Assembly (NCBI RefSeq): GCF_042685265.1
Contig: NZ_JBHUMX010000045.1
From: Oceanobacillus_B kapialis
Lineage (GTDB): Bacteria; Bacillota; Bacilli; Bacillales; Amphibacillaceae
DNA: 64,000 nucleotides
Strand: one strand, 5' to 3'
The notes under the pieces were generated by a model. The model was not told the DNA's origin, ran no database searches, and was given only the letters and a program-made list of their open reading frames with translations. The translations under genes and the position numbers were made by a program. Every line of letters begins with the position of its first letter. The first letter of the stretch is position 1. This document shows, one piece after another, positions 17,376-26,630 of this stretch.

Positions 17376-18134
17376 TCAGGAATGATCTAAATTTAGTTTC
17401 ATATCTTGTAAAATCTTTTTTTCAAGTCGTGAAACTTGAACCTGGGAAATTCCCAGTCGCTCTGCCACCTCTGACTGGGTTTGGTCTTTATAGTACCTTA
17501 AATAAACGATTAAGCGTTCTCTTTCATTCAAACTCCGTATTGCTTCTTGTAAGCTAATTCTGTCAAACCACCTTGTGTCCTGGTCAGCAATTTGGTCGAG
17601 AAGGGTAATTGGATCACCATCGTTCTCAAATACAGTCTCATGAATCGAATGCGGAGATTTAGCAGCCTCCTGAGCATGAACAATTTCCTCGGGAGAAAGA
17701 TCCATAGCTTCAGCTAATTCATTAACTGTCGGAGAACGTCCAAATTGTTTTGTTAGTTCATCTTTCTTCTTTCGAATTTTGTTCCCTGTCTCTTTTAAGG
17801 AACGACTAACCTTGACACTACCATCATCCCGAATAAAACGCTGAATCTCCCCTATTATCATTGGCACCGCATAAGTAGAAAAGCGAACATCATAGGAAAG
17901 GTCGAATTTGTCAATTGATTTTATCAAGCCAATACTACCAATTTGGAACAAGTCATCCTGGTCGTATCCTCGATTAAGGAAACGTTGGACAACAGACCAA
18001 ACGAGTCGAACATTTTTCTCGACTAGTATGTCTCTTGCCCCCTTATCCCCTTCTTGACTTCGCTTAATGTATTCCTTAACCTGCTCATCCGTAAGCGTCT
18101 CTTTTCTTTTTTGTCTCTCCACATTTACGTTCAT
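17376..18134 (-). CDS. sigF: Forespore RNA polymerase sigma factor SigF
   Basis: First forespore-specific sigma factor (252 aa). Region 2 (DLFQIGSIGLIKSIDKFD, then VRFSTYAVPMIIGEIQRFIR), region 3 (GRSPTVNELAEAMDLSPEEI) and the region 4 helix-turn-helix (QSEVAERLGISQVQVSRLEKK) are intact. It is held inactive by SpoIIAB. It is the last gene of spoIIAA-spoIIAB-sigF, 10 nt after spoIIAB, with AGGGG before the ATG. Confidence 0.97.
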   Translation of the reverse strand: MNVNVERQKRKETLTDEQVKEYIKRSQEGDKGARDILVEKNVRLVWSVVQRFLNRGYDQDDLFQIGSIGLIKSIDKFDLSYDVRFSTYAVPMIIGEIQRFIRDDGSVKVSRSLKETGNKIRKKKDELTKQFGRSPTVNELAEAMDLSPEEIVHAQEAAKSPHSIHETVFENDGDPITLLDQIADQDTRWFDRISLQEAIRSLNERERLIVYLRYYKDQTQSEVAERLGISQVQVSRLEKKILQDMKLNLDHS

Positions 18135-18144
18135 CGGCAGTCCC

Positions 18145-18585
18145 CTACTTACAAACTGACTTTGTTTTGGCGAGCTGCTTCGTCATATGAACAGTTGTTC
18201 CTTTGTCAGGTGCGGATAATACTTCGACTGTATCCATAAAATTCTCTATTATCGTAAAACCCATCCCAGATCTCTCCATATCTGGTTTAGAGGTATACAA
18301 TGGTTGTCTCGCTTCTTCAATATCTCCTATTCCAATGCCAAAATCCTTAATGGTCAATTCAATTTCCTCTTCAATAATGGCACAGGAGATGACGATTTTT
18401 TGGTTTGGGTCATTGTTATAGCCGTGGATGATGGAATTTGTAACAGCTTCCGATACGACTGTCTTAATTTCTGTTAATTCATCCATTGTAGGATCTATTT
18501 GCGCGATAAATGAACCTACTGTGACACGCGCAAATGCTTCATTTTCACTAACGCTCGAGAACTCAAGACACATTTCATTTTTCAT
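18145..18585 (-). CDS. spoIIAB: Anti-sigma F factor SpoIIAB
   Basis: Serine kinase and anti-sigma factor of the GHKL fold (146 aa). It binds SigF or phosphorylates SpoIIAA. The N box (VSEAVTNSIIHGYN), G1 box (DFGIGIGD) and G2 box (RSGMGFTIIENFMD) are visible. Its ATG overlaps the spoIIAA stop (ATGA), keeping the antagonists in fixed ratio. Confidence 0.97.
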   Translation of the reverse strand: MKNEMCLEFSSVSENEAFARVTVGSFIAQIDPTMDELTEIKTVVSEAVTNSIIHGYNNDPNQKIVISCAIIEEEIELTIKDFGIGIGDIEEARQPLYTSKPDMERSGMGFTIIENFMDTVEVLSAPDKGTTVHMTKQLAKTKSVCK

Positions 18586-18935
18586 GATGCCACCCCCAAA
18601 GTCATTAACGCAAAGGATTCGTTCTCCTCTAATCGAACAATTTTAAACAAACCCGACATTTCAAATAAGCGTTTGATCGGAGGTGATACAGAGCAGACGA
18701 CCATCTCCCCACCCAACTGAAGTACTTCTTTATACCTTCCCAATACAACCCCGAGACCTGAACTATCCATGAAACTAACTGCTTCAAGATTTAGAATGAC
18801 ATGCTTAACCGCATTGGTATACATCGTCTCTTTCCATTGGTTTCGTAAACCTTCAGCTTCATGGTGATCCAGTTCTCCGGACAATCGAACAATTAATACA
18901 TCCTCTTTTACAGTAAAATTTGCCTGAAGCCCCAT
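18582..18935 (-). CDS. spoIIAA: Anti-anti-sigma factor SpoIIAA
   Basis: STAS-domain protein of 117 aa that frees SigF by binding SpoIIAB when unphosphorylated. The phosphorylated serine is S58 in FMDSSGLGV, as in B. subtilis. The start is set at MGLQANFTV (18935), where GGAGG lies 7 nt upstream; a longer frame would add nine residues. Confidence 0.97.
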   Translation of the reverse strand: MGLQANFTVKEDVLIVRLSGELDHHEAEGLRNQWKETMYTNAVKHVILNLEAVSFMDSSGLGVVLGRYKEVLQLGGEMVVCSVSPPIKRLFEMSGLFKIVRLEENESFALMTLGVAS

Positions 18936-18970
18936 CTTTATTCCTCCTTGTTTTCCCTTCATAACTTCTT

Positions 18971-18998
18971 TTTCGCTAAAGTTTATAGCTATTCCTGC
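18971..18998 (-). promoter_or_regulatory. Possible SigH promoter of spoIIA
   Basis: The minus strand reads GCAGGAATA, then 13 nt, then GCGAAAAAG. This approximates the SigH pattern RnAGGAwWW / RnnGAAT. It lies about 35 nt before spoIIAA. The spoIIA operon is known to use SigH with Spo0A~P. Confidence 0.4.
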
Positions 18999-19040
18999 TA
19001 GTTGACAAAAGAAGAAGGAAAGTTACCATATCAGTGGATT

Positions 19041-20216
19041 CTAGTCAAACTTCACCAATTTTTGCAAGGACCTTTTTAACAATGTATAATAACTTGCTTT
19101 TTCAATATTCTCCTTCACGGTTAAATCGGATTCTGATAATATAGCTTCTCCATCCTTAACAATTAAAGTACCAACATGGTCGCCTTTTTTGATTGGTAAT
19201 TTTAGATCTTCCTTTAATTTAACCTCTGTAGAAATGTTATCAACGGATTCTCCTTTAGCATGCAAGGTGCTAATCGATTCTGACGTGACAACTTCATTTT
19301 GTTTCGTTTCGGCCTTTGTCAGTCGTAAGGTAGTGATCACATCGCCCTTTTCAAATAGTTTGTTGGTTTGGAATCTATTGAAGGCATAATCAAGCATCCC
19401 AGAAACGGAGGCATTCCGTTCTTTCGTCGTTTCTGCCCCCATAACAACAGCAATAACCCGCATTCCATTTTTCTCTGCAGTAGCTGTTAGACAGTATTTC
19501 GCTTCATTGGTAAACCCTGTTTTTAATCCATCTACTCCTGGGTAGAAACGAACAAGCTTGTTTGTATTAACTAGCCAGAATTCATTCTCCTGCCCTTTTC
19601 GTAAATAGTCTTCATATACAGAAGTGTAATTCGTTATAGATTCGTATTTTAGTAATTCCTTTGCAATCATAGCCATATCGTAAGCGGTGCTATAATGGTC
19701 ATCAGCTGGGAGCCCTGTAGTATTTTGAAACTTCGTATGCTTAAGGCCTAATTCCTTCACCTTTTTATTCATTAAGCTAACAAATTCCTCTTCACTGCCA
19801 GCAACTCTCTCAGCCATCGCAACGCTAGCATCGTTTCCAGAAGCGATCGCTATTCCTTTTAGCAAATCGTTTACTGTCATTTCCTCGCCAGCTTCAAGAA
19901 AAATTTGTGATCCTCCCATTGATGCAGCGCGCTCACTAACTCTTACTGTTTCATCCAACTTTAAGCTACCCTTTTCAAGTTCTTCCATTATTAATAATAA
20001 AGTCATAATTTTCGTCATACTCGCAGGAGGAAGCTCTTCATGTGCATTTTTATCAAACAAAAGTTTTCCTGTATCACGTTCTAATAAAATGGCGGAATTT
20101 GCACCTTTAGCAAGAGTGGTTTTACTAGTATCACTCGTTTTTTCTTCGGCAGCCACCGGCATTGCCATTGCAAGCAACATCGAAAATACAATACTTACGA
20201 TTACAAATTTTCTCAT
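19041..20216 (-). CDS. dacF: D-alanyl-D-alanine carboxypeptidase DacF
   Basis: Forespore penicillin-binding protein that regulates peptidoglycan cross-linking in the spore. It has a signal peptide (residues 1-24, ending AMPVAA), catalytic SMTK (S66, K69), SGN (in IAIASGNDAS) and KTG (in DGLKTGFT), then a PBP5-type C-terminal domain and membrane-binding tail. The start at 20216 (MRKFVIVS) follows GGAGGG. It lies directly upstream of spoIIAA, as in B. subtilis. Confidence 0.94.
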   Translation of the reverse strand: MRKFVIVSIVFSMLLAMAMPVAAEEKTSDTSKTTLAKGANSAILLERDTGKLLFDKNAHEELPPASMTKIMTLLLIMEELEKGSLKLDETVRVSERAASMGGSQIFLEAGEEMTVNDLLKGIAIASGNDASVAMAERVAGSEEEFVSLMNKKVKELGLKHTKFQNTTGLPADDHYSTAYDMAMIAKELLKYESITNYTSVYEDYLRKGQENEFWLVNTNKLVRFYPGVDGLKTGFTNEAKYCLTATAEKNGMRVIAVVMGAETTKERNASVSGMLDYAFNRFQTNKLFEKGDVITTLRLTKAETKQNEVVTSESISTLHAKGESVDNISTEVKLKEDLKLPIKKGDHVGTLIVKDGEAILSESDLTVKENIEKASYYTLLKRSLQKLVKFD

Positions 20217-20469
20217 AGATAACCCTCCAACACTCAATATATAGATAGGATTAACAATCAGAGGAAAATTTATACTAAAATCGGCATACTCTTACAGCGA
20301 AAAAACATATTGCAAACGGCTTTAAATAATATGAAGCGATGATTAATTTCACCACAAGGGTATAAGTGCGACTAGGCCTCTGGTTAACACCAATTTGCAA
20401 GTCTTTTTTATCGTAGGGCGATGTGTGAAAACCACTTAGTTTCGGACGCTAGGAGTTAGATGTGGCAAA

Positions 20470-20494
20470 TTCAGTTATTTCGTTATCCACAGCA
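20470..20494 (+). repeat. Dispersed repeat, copy A, with DnaA-box word
   Basis: These 25 bases match 59035-59059 at 24 of 25 positions and contain TTATCCACA, the DnaA-box consensus. Resemblance continues more loosely to the left for about 25 more bases. The surrounding 369-nt gap (20217-20585) holds no gene I can support, only this repeat and the pdp terminator. Confidence 0.7.
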
Positions 20495-20514
20495 CTTTTA
20501 TAATAAAATTCCAC

Positions 20515-20552
20515 CTATAAAAAAGCATGACCCCTAAGTTAGGGCCATGCTT
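20515..20552 (-). terminator. Terminator of the drm-pupG-pdp operon
   Basis: AAGCATGgcCCTA and its partner AGGGgtCATGCTT form a stem after the pdp stop, followed on the minus strand by TTTTTATAGG. Confidence 0.85.
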
Positions 20553-20585
20553 GAATGGTTTATTATTAAAGATGCTTATAACATA

Positions 20586-21890
20586 TTATTTTGTGATGGT
20601 GTCGTAGACAAGGGTAGGGGCAGGGACATCTTCTTCTGTTACTACAATACTCTTATATAGCTTCTGGCGTACTTCTTCGACATTCTGTTGGTTCGCGTGG
20701 ATGGTTAGCAATGCTTCGCCCTCTTTAACGCGATCTCCTATTTTTTTATGAAGCACAATCCCAACTGCTAAATCGATTTCCGAATCCTTGGTCGCTCTGC
20801 CGGCTCCTAGCATCATCGCAGCAGTTCCGATATCATCTGCAATGATGTTGGATACTGTTCCCGTCGATAAGCTAGGTAGCTCTATCTTAAATTCTGCTTG
20901 TGGTAAGTTTTCCGGTTGATCTGCTACAGAAGCATCTCCACCTTGTGAGGATAGGAAAACTTTAAATTGTTCAAACGCTTTTCCGTTTGTTAAACTTTCC
21001 TTCAGCATTTCTCTTGCTTCGTCCATAGTGGAAGCTTTATTTGCTAATACTACCATCTGACTGCCTAATGTTAGGCAAAGTTCTGTTAAGTCTTTAGGTC
21101 CCTGTCCTTTTAGAGTGTCGATTGCTTCTTTAACTTCAAGCGCGTTTCCAATAGCATATCCCAATGGTTGACTCATGTCGGATATTACTGCCATCGTTTG
21201 CCTCCCTACCCGATTTCCAATGGTGACCATTGCTTCAGCTAGCGCTTTTGAATCATCCAGGTTTTTCATAAAAGCACCCGCACCAGTTTTTACGTCAAGG
21301 ACAATTGCGTCTGCACCAGAGGCAATTTTCTTACTCATAATGGAGCTTGCGATAAGGGGGATTGAATTAACGGTAGCTGTTACATCACGTAACCCATATA
21401 ATTTTTTATCAGCAGGCGTTAAATTCCCCGATTGTCCAATTACGGCAACCTTATTTTTATTTACGAGATCAATAAACTGATCGTTGCTTATTTCTACATG
21501 GAAGCCCGGAACGGATTCAAGCTTATCAATCGTTCCACCTGTGTGTCCGAGTCCCCTTCCACTCATTTTAGCAACAGGCACACCCACCGATGCAACTAAT
21601 GGAGCGAGAATAAGTGTTGTTGTATCACCGACTCCTCCAGTAGAATGTTTATCCACCTTTATTCCAGATATATCAGATAAGTCTATTTGATCACCAGATT
21701 CCACCATAGCTGAGGTTAGATGAGCACGTTCCTCTATCGTCATATCATTAAAATAAATAGCCATTAAAAGAGCGCTTGCCTGATAATCGGGTATTTCCTC
21801 TTTTGTATAACCTTCTACAAAATAATCAATCTCTTCTTTTGTAAGCGTATGTCCATCTCTCTTCTTTTCAATAATGTCATACATTCGCAT
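20586..21890 (-). CDS. pdp: Pyrimidine-nucleoside phosphorylase
   Basis: Phosphorolyses uridine, thymidine and deoxyuridine to base and (deoxy)ribose-1-phosphate. The family signature KVDKHSTGGVGDTTTL (phosphate and pyrimidine binding) and MSGRGLGHTGGTIDKLES are present, and the C-terminal lobe has the glycine-rich GAGRATKDS. The start MRMYDII (21890) follows GAGGTG; a GTG at 21899 overlaps that site. It is 434 aa. It is last of a three-gene salvage operon with pupG and drm. Confidence 0.96.
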   Translation of the reverse strand: MRMYDIIEKKRDGHTLTKEEIDYFVEGYTKEEIPDYQASALLMAIYFNDMTIEERAHLTSAMVESGDQIDLSDISGIKVDKHSTGGVGDTTTLILAPLVASVGVPVAKMSGRGLGHTGGTIDKLESVPGFHVEISNDQFIDLVNKNKVAVIGQSGNLTPADKKLYGLRDVTATVNSIPLIASSIMSKKIASGADAIVLDVKTGAGAFMKNLDDSKALAEAMVTIGNRVGRQTMAVISDMSQPLGYAIGNALEVKEAIDTLKGQGPKDLTELCLTLGSQMVVLANKASTMDEAREMLKESLTNGKAFEQFKVFLSSQGGDASVADQPENLPQAEFKIELPSLSTGTVSNIIADDIGTAAMMLGAGRATKDSEIDLAVGIVLHKKIGDRVKEGEALLTIHANQQNVEEVRQKLYKSIVVTEEDVPAPTLVYDTITK

Positions 21891-21904
21891 CAAAATCACC
21901 TCAC

Positions 21905-22726
21905 CTATGATTGTGGTAGTAGCTGCACAATTCGTTTAACAAACTTTAGAAAGTCTTCTCGTACTTTCTCAGTTGTTTCAATCACCTCTGTATGTGTGAG
22001 AGGCTGATCTAATATTCCTGCTGCCATATTGGAGATACAAGAAATACCCAGTACACGTAAGCCTGCGTGATTGGCTACAATTACTTCAGGAACGGTAGAC
22101 ATACCAACAGCGTCTGCCCCCATTGTGCGCAGCATTTTAACTTCTGCAGGGGTTTCATAAGATGGACCCGTGTTTCCACAATATACGCCTTTTCGTACTC
22201 GAATTCCTAATTCATTAGCACTTGCTTCGGCATATTTAATGAAATCTTTATCATAAGCCTGCGACATATCAGGAAATCTTTCACCCAGTTCCTCAATGTT
22301 TTCACCAAGTAACGGGTTATCCCCCATGTTGTTCAAATGGTCGGAAATAATCATAAGATCACCAGGATTGTAAGTCTCATTTACACCGCCCGCAGCATTT
22401 GTAACAATAACGGAGGTAATTCCAAGCTCTTTCATTACCCGTACTGGAAAAGTTACCTGCTTCATGGTATAGCCTTCATAATAATGGAACCTACCTTGCA
22501 TGGCGATCACTTGTTTTCCTTCTAAGGTTCCGATTACTAGTTGTCCTTTATGACCGGAAACAGTAGAGACTGGAAAATTTGGAATGTCTCCGTATGGAAT
22601 TTCCACTGCATTTTCTATTTCATCTCCAAGTACTCCTAAACCTGATCCAAGGATTAAGCCGAGAGTTGGTTTCCCCTGTAATTTACTCTGAATAAATTCT
22701 GTTGCTTCCTTTAATTCTCTTTGCAT
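21905..22726 (-). CDS. pupG: Purine-nucleoside phosphorylase (trimeric type)
   Basis: Cleaves purine (deoxy)nucleosides to base and ribose-1-phosphate. Motifs: LGLILGSGLGVLGDEI, VSGHKGQLVIG, QGRFHYYEGY, VTNAAGGVN and GMSTVPEVIVANHAG. The start MQRELKEA at 22726 is chosen because the ATG at 22735 is too close to GGGG. It is 273 aa. It lies 13 nt after drm and 14 nt before pdp. Confidence 0.96.
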   Translation of the reverse strand: MQRELKEATEFIQSKLQGKPTLGLILGSGLGVLGDEIENAVEIPYGDIPNFPVSTVSGHKGQLVIGTLEGKQVIAMQGRFHYYEGYTMKQVTFPVRVMKELGITSVIVTNAAGGVNETYNPGDLMIISDHLNNMGDNPLLGENIEELGERFPDMSQAYDKDFIKYAEASANELGIRVRKGVYCGNTGPSYETPAEVKMLRTMGADAVGMSTVPEVIVANHAGLRVLGISCISNMAAGILDQPLTHTEVIETTEKVREDFLKFVKRIVQLLPQS

Positions 22727-22739
22727 TATTCCCATCCCC

Positions 22740-23921
22740 TTATTTTGTAATATCTTTTAGAAAGCTTTGCCCATGTTTTGGTGCATTCACATCAAAATTG
22801 GCCGCAATAGTAGCGCCGATGTCAGCAAATGTTTGTCTAACAGGTAATTGCTCTCCTTTTGTTATACCTTTATGGTAAGCAAGCAATGGTACAAATTCAC
22901 GGGTGTGATCAGTACCATGATGTACTGGGTCATTTCCGTGATCTGCGGTAATTAAAAGTAAGTCGTCATCCTTTAACTTGTTCAAAACCTCTGGTAAGCG
23001 CGCATCAAATGCTTCCAATGCTTTCCCATAGCCTTCAGGGTCACGTCGATGGCCAAATTTCGCATCAAAATCAACCAAATTTAGAAAGCTAAGGCCATTA
23101 AAGTCCTTATCCATGCTTTCTACAATTTTAGTCATTCCATCTTCATTATCTGTTGTACGAATAGACTCGGTTACACCCTCACCATCGTATATATCAGAGA
23201 TTTTTCCGATAGCAATAACGTCATACTTTTGTTCTTGAAGTTCATTCATTACAGTATGGCCAAATGGTTTTAAAGCATAGTCATGTCGATTAGCAGTTCT
23301 CTCGAATGCCCCAGGTGTGCCCAGAAATGGTCTAGCAATAACTCGTCCAACCATATACTTTTCATCAAGCGTTAGTTCTCTAGCCATTTCACATATCCGG
23401 TATTGTTCCTCAATTGGTACGATTTCCTCATGTGCAGCAATTTGCAGAACAGAATCTGCTGATGTATATACAATTAAAGCGCCAGTTTCCAAATGTTCCG
23501 GTCCTAATTCATTAAGAATTTCTGTACCTGAAGCAGGTTTATTACCGATGATTTTACGACCAGATTTTACTTCCAATTCGTTTATTAATTCATCTGGAAA
23601 TCCATCTGGAAAAGTACGAAAAGGCTGCTCAATATAAAGCCCCATTATTTCCCAATGGCCAGTCATTGTGTCCTTTCCATTAGATGCCTCCTGCATTTTT
23701 GTATAATGGGCTAACGGCTTTTCCGCTTTCTCAATTCCTTTAATCTCTTTAATATTACTCAGACCTAATTCCCCAATATGTGGCATCTTAAGACCATTCA
23801 TATGCTCAGCGATATGTCCGAGGGTGTCAGCACCCTTATCATTAAATTTTTCCGCGTCTGGTGCCTCACCAATTCCTACTGAGTCCATTACGATTAAAAA
23901 TACACGTTTGAAATTATTCAT
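22740..23921 (-). CDS. drm: Phosphopentomutase
   Basis: Interconverts (deoxy)ribose-1-phosphate and 5-phosphate, feeding sugar from the two phosphorylases downstream into central metabolism. It is an alkaline-phosphatase-fold metalloenzyme: LIVMDSVGIGEAPDA (metal Asp), active-site Thr in ASNGKDTMTGHWE, and LITADHGNDPVHHGTDHTRE. It is 393 aa. GGAGGT precedes the ATG. First gene of drm-pupG-pdp. Confidence 0.96.
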   Translation of the reverse strand: MNNFKRVFLIVMDSVGIGEAPDAEKFNDKGADTLGHIAEHMNGLKMPHIGELGLSNIKEIKGIEKAEKPLAHYTKMQEASNGKDTMTGHWEIMGLYIEQPFRTFPDGFPDELINELEVKSGRKIIGNKPASGTEILNELGPEHLETGALIVYTSADSVLQIAAHEEIVPIEEQYRICEMARELTLDEKYMVGRVIARPFLGTPGAFERTANRHDYALKPFGHTVMNELQEQKYDVIAIGKISDIYDGEGVTESIRTTDNEDGMTKIVESMDKDFNGLSFLNLVDFDAKFGHRRDPEGYGKALEAFDARLPEVLNKLKDDDLLLITADHGNDPVHHGTDHTREFVPLLAYHKGITKGEQLPVRQTFADIGATIAANFDVNAPKHGQSFLKDITK

Positions 23922-24044
23922 GTAAATACCTCCTATACATTATCTTCCCATATTACTGCAGTTATATGTTTATTTTTACACGTTTTGTACCTTATGATCA
24001 AAATTCTAAAGTACTTGTAGGATGTCAGACAACCTAAAGGAATA

Positions 24045-24938
24045 TTATGCTCTAGGGTGGTAAGAGTCGTAAATATCTTTTAATCTAGCTTTTGTAACAT
24101 GAGTATAGATTTGGGTAGTAGAAATATCGGCATGTCCCAACATCTCTTGAACCACACGTAGATCCGCCCCGTTCTCCAATAAATGTGTGGCAAAGGAATG
24201 CCGTAAAGTATGGGGGGTTATACTTTTTTTGATCCCTGCGGCTTGTGCTGATGCCTTTAGAACCTTCCAAAACCCCTGTCTGGTTAGAGGTCGTCCATGT
24301 TGGTTAACGAACACAGTCTGGTCATCTTTCTTATTCTTCACCAACGCTGGCCGGCCATGTTGTAAGTATGTTTCAATTGCTTTAATAGCAACATTTCCTA
24401 ATGGTACAATACGTTCTTTTGAACCTTTTCCAAAGCATTGTACAAAGCCCATCGTCATGTGCATATCACCAATTTTTAAGGATAGGAGTTCCGTTACCCT
24501 TAAACCTGTTGCATAGAGCAATTCAAACATCGCCCGATTACGAATATGTAAGGGACTGGCACCAGGGATTTGTAATAGAGCTTCAATGTCCTTTATTGAT
24601 AAGACGTCTGGTAATTTCTGGTCCTTTTTCGGAGTTTCAATATTTAGGCTTGCATCTTGATTAACCAATTGCTCTCGTATAAGAAATTGGTGAAAAGACC
24701 GAATAGAAGAAACATGTCTAGCAATTGTTGCAGATGATTTGTTATCATCCTTCAAAATATGTAAGAAGCCTACAATGTCTGTACGCCTAACTTGGCTCCA
24801 ATTCGTTTTTTCCATGATTTTTTCTGTATAATGCAAATAATGAGCAAGATCTCGTTTATAGGACTGAAGTGTATTATCCGAAAGACCTTTTTCAATACGC
24901 AAAAAGTGAAAAAAATCATCTATTGCATCCTTCAGCAT
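24045..24938 (-). CDS. xerD: Tyrosine recombinase XerD
   Basis: Resolves chromosome dimers at dif with its partner CodV/XerC. It has an N-terminal SAM-like core-binding domain (ENTLQSY-type: SDNTLQSYKRDL) and a catalytic domain with Arg in YATGLRVTELLSL, HTLRHSFATHLLENG (His, Arg), LGHADISTTQIYTHV (second His and nucleophile Tyr). It is 297 aa. It lies 4 nt after yqzK. Confidence 0.96.
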   Translation of the reverse strand: MLKDAIDDFFHFLRIEKGLSDNTLQSYKRDLAHYLHYTEKIMEKTNWSQVRRTDIVGFLHILKDDNKSSATIARHVSSIRSFHQFLIREQLVNQDASLNIETPKKDQKLPDVLSIKDIEALLQIPGASPLHIRNRAMFELLYATGLRVTELLSLKIGDMHMTMGFVQCFGKGSKERIVPLGNVAIKAIETYLQHGRPALVKNKKDDQTVFVNQHGRPLTRQGFWKVLKASAQAAGIKKSITPHTLRHSFATHLLENGADLRVVQEMLGHADISTTQIYTHVTKARLKDIYDSYHPRA

Positions 24939-24942
24939 TCGG

Positions 24943-25149
24943 CTATTCCCCCAAGCGAAAAAATAGATTTAACCTGTCTAGTAAGCTTGATTCTGGTTGA
25001 AAGACTTTTACTGCAGGCCCTTCAGGCTGATCATAACGATGAAATTCCTCATATTCACTATGCATGGCTTTAAGCCCAAAATAAAATAAACAAGTGCAGG
25101 CAGTAAAAATAATAAAAACCTTTGTTGTGTCCCATACTAAGCGTTTCAA
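24943..25149 (-). CDS. yqzK: YqzK family protein (DUF4227)
   Basis: A 68-residue protein with one N-terminal membrane helix (VFIIFTACTCLFYFGLKAM) and a charged C-terminal part ending SSLLDRLNLFFRLGE. It sits between fur and xerD, exactly where B. subtilis has yqzK. Function is unknown. It begins at TTG (25149) about 9 nt after GGGAG. Confidence 0.82.
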   Translation of the reverse strand: MKRLVWDTTKVFIIFTACTCLFYFGLKAMHSEYEEFHRYDQPEGPAVKVFQPESSLLDRLNLFFRLGE

Positions 25150-25302
25150 ATGTATAACTCCCTTCCTGGCATTTATCTTCTACTATTAGAAGATATGCCA
25201 AAAAAGATTAACATTATACATAGAATCATAGAAGTTTTATAAATAACACTCCATACAATTTACCTTTTTTCTATGCTTTTGTAAATGCTTCCGTAAAGTT
25301 AA

Positions 25303-25336
25303 AACAAAAATGCCTTTCTTCCATCGAAAAAAGGCA
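25303..25336 (-). terminator. Terminator of fur
   Basis: TGCCTTT and AAAGGCA form a stem directly after the fur stop, with TTTTTGTTTT on the minus strand. Confidence 0.85.
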
Positions 25337-25342
25337 ATAAGT

Positions 25343-25801
25343 TTATTTGGTTACTTTAACTGAAACTTCCTGGCATTTTTTGCAAATACCATGGAAAGTA
25401 AGTCTATGATCTTTTACTTGAAAGCCCCAGTCCCGCTGGACAATTTTTTCGACGTCCCCTAATAAATCATTTTCAATTTCTTCAACAGAACCGCACTCTA
25501 TACAAACAAGATGGTGATGAAAGTGTTCAGCACCTTCTTTTCTAAGATCATAACGAGAAACACCGTCCCCAAAATTAATCTTATCAACAATCTTTAACTC
25601 TGATAATAATTCTAAAGTACGATAAACGGTGGCTAATCCAATTTCAGGTGCTTTTTCTTTTACTAATAAATAAATGTCTTCTGCGCTAAGATGGTCTTCT
25701 TCTCTTTCCAGCAAAACCCGTACCGTGGCTTCCCGTTGTGGAGTAAGCTTATAGCTCTGTGCATGGAGCTGTTCTTTAATTTGATCTATGCGATGTTCCA
25801 T
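25343..25801 (-). CDS. fur: Ferric uptake regulator Fur
   Basis: Iron-sensing repressor. It has a winged helix (LTPQREATVRVLLE, GLATVYRTLELL), the metal site HFHHHLVCIECGSVEEI, and two CxxC pairs (CIEC, CKKC) for structural zinc. I start at MEHRIDQIKEQL (25801), with GGGAGGGAA upstream, giving 152 aa. A longer frame reaches into the AT-rich promoter. A PerR-type box lies upstream. Confidence 0.94.
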   Translation of the reverse strand: MEHRIDQIKEQLHAQSYKLTPQREATVRVLLEREEDHLSAEDIYLLVKEKAPEIGLATVYRTLELLSELKIVDKINFGDGVSRYDLRKEGAEHFHHHLVCIECGSVEEIENDLLGDVEKIVQRDWGFQVKDHRLTFHGICKKCQEVSVKVTK

Positions 25802-25886
25802 GGCAGGTTCCCTCCCTCGTATCCCATCTTTATTATATGCATCGAATAAGAACGTGTCAAAATATAATATTATTATCATTATATAT

Positions 25887-25901
25887 TTATAATTATTATA
25901 G
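25887..25901. promoter_or_regulatory. PerR-like box upstream of fur
   Basis: The 15 bases TTATAATTATTATAG match the PerR box TTATAATnATTATAA at all but the last defined position. It lies about 85 nt before fur. In B. subtilis fur is repressed by PerR, which supports the reading. A partly overlapping AT-rich TTATTATCATTAT could also serve Fur itself. Confidence 0.6.
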
Positions 25902-25912
25902 TTTAAAAATGA

Positions 25913-26551
25913 TTATTGGTAAAATGATTTGATAATATAAGTCATTGCTTCATTTGAAACATATGTCTCTAATAAAGCAGCTGCAAATGAAAGGATTAGT
26001 AGAAAACCAAATATGGTAGCATACCTTCCGAAAGGTTGAAAAACGGGTTGAGATACCTTTTGAGTAAATAATTTCCCTAATAATTTCAAGGAAAAAATCA
26101 TTGCTAAGCTTCCCGCTACAATGTAGATCGGGATGATTAGAATATTCTGTGGCGCAATTGAGAATGTAGCGAGCAAAAATCCATCCATCCCTAATTGATT
26201 GACCATAAAACCAACGGAAAATCCAACAACGAGTCCTTTAATGAATAATAATACCCAAACAATAGGAAGACCAATTACAGATAAACCTAGAATAAATAGT
26301 AAAAGTAAATATTTCACATGGTAAAAAAAGCTATTCTTTAAAATAGTGGAATTTTCCGTAACCTGCTGATCATTAAGCTGGCCAAAAAAGCGTTCTAAAT
26401 AAAAAATCAAATCTTGTTTTTGCACAATATTCATACTATTAACTAGAATAGCGCCAAATACTATTCCTGTCATAAACAGAATGATCATAAACAAATAAAT
26501 GGTCGCATGATTTTTGATATGTTCCGTAATGTTAGCTCTATTTTTATACAT
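25913..26551 (-). CDS. spoIIM: Stage II sporulation protein M
   Basis: Membrane protein of the SpoIIDMP machine that thins septal peptidoglycan and drives engulfment. It has 212 residues and about five membrane helices, with the DUF95 motifs near residues 90-150 (GLPIVWVLLFIKGLVVGFS; APQNILIIPIYIVAG). GGAGG precedes the ATG. It lies between endonuclease Q and fur, as in B. subtilis. Confidence 0.94.
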   Translation of the reverse strand: MYKNRANITEHIKNHATIYLFMIILFMTGIVFGAILVNSMNIVQKQDLIFYLERFFGQLNDQQVTENSTILKNSFFYHVKYLLLLFILGLSVIGLPIVWVLLFIKGLVVGFSVGFMVNQLGMDGFLLATFSIAPQNILIIPIYIVAGSLAMIFSLKLLGKLFTQKVSQPVFQPFGRYATIFGFLLILSFAAALLETYVSNEAMTYIIKSFYQ

Positions 26552-26630
26552 AGGAATCCTCCATTCAAGAGATGTTACTATACTAAAATCTATGAAGAAT
26601 TCCTGTTAAAAATACCTACTTTACTATTTT

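Noticed and set aside
20470..20494. Replication origin suggested by the DnaA-box word
   Set aside because: Only one box at each of two distant sites, no cluster, no dnaA or dnaN gene nearby.
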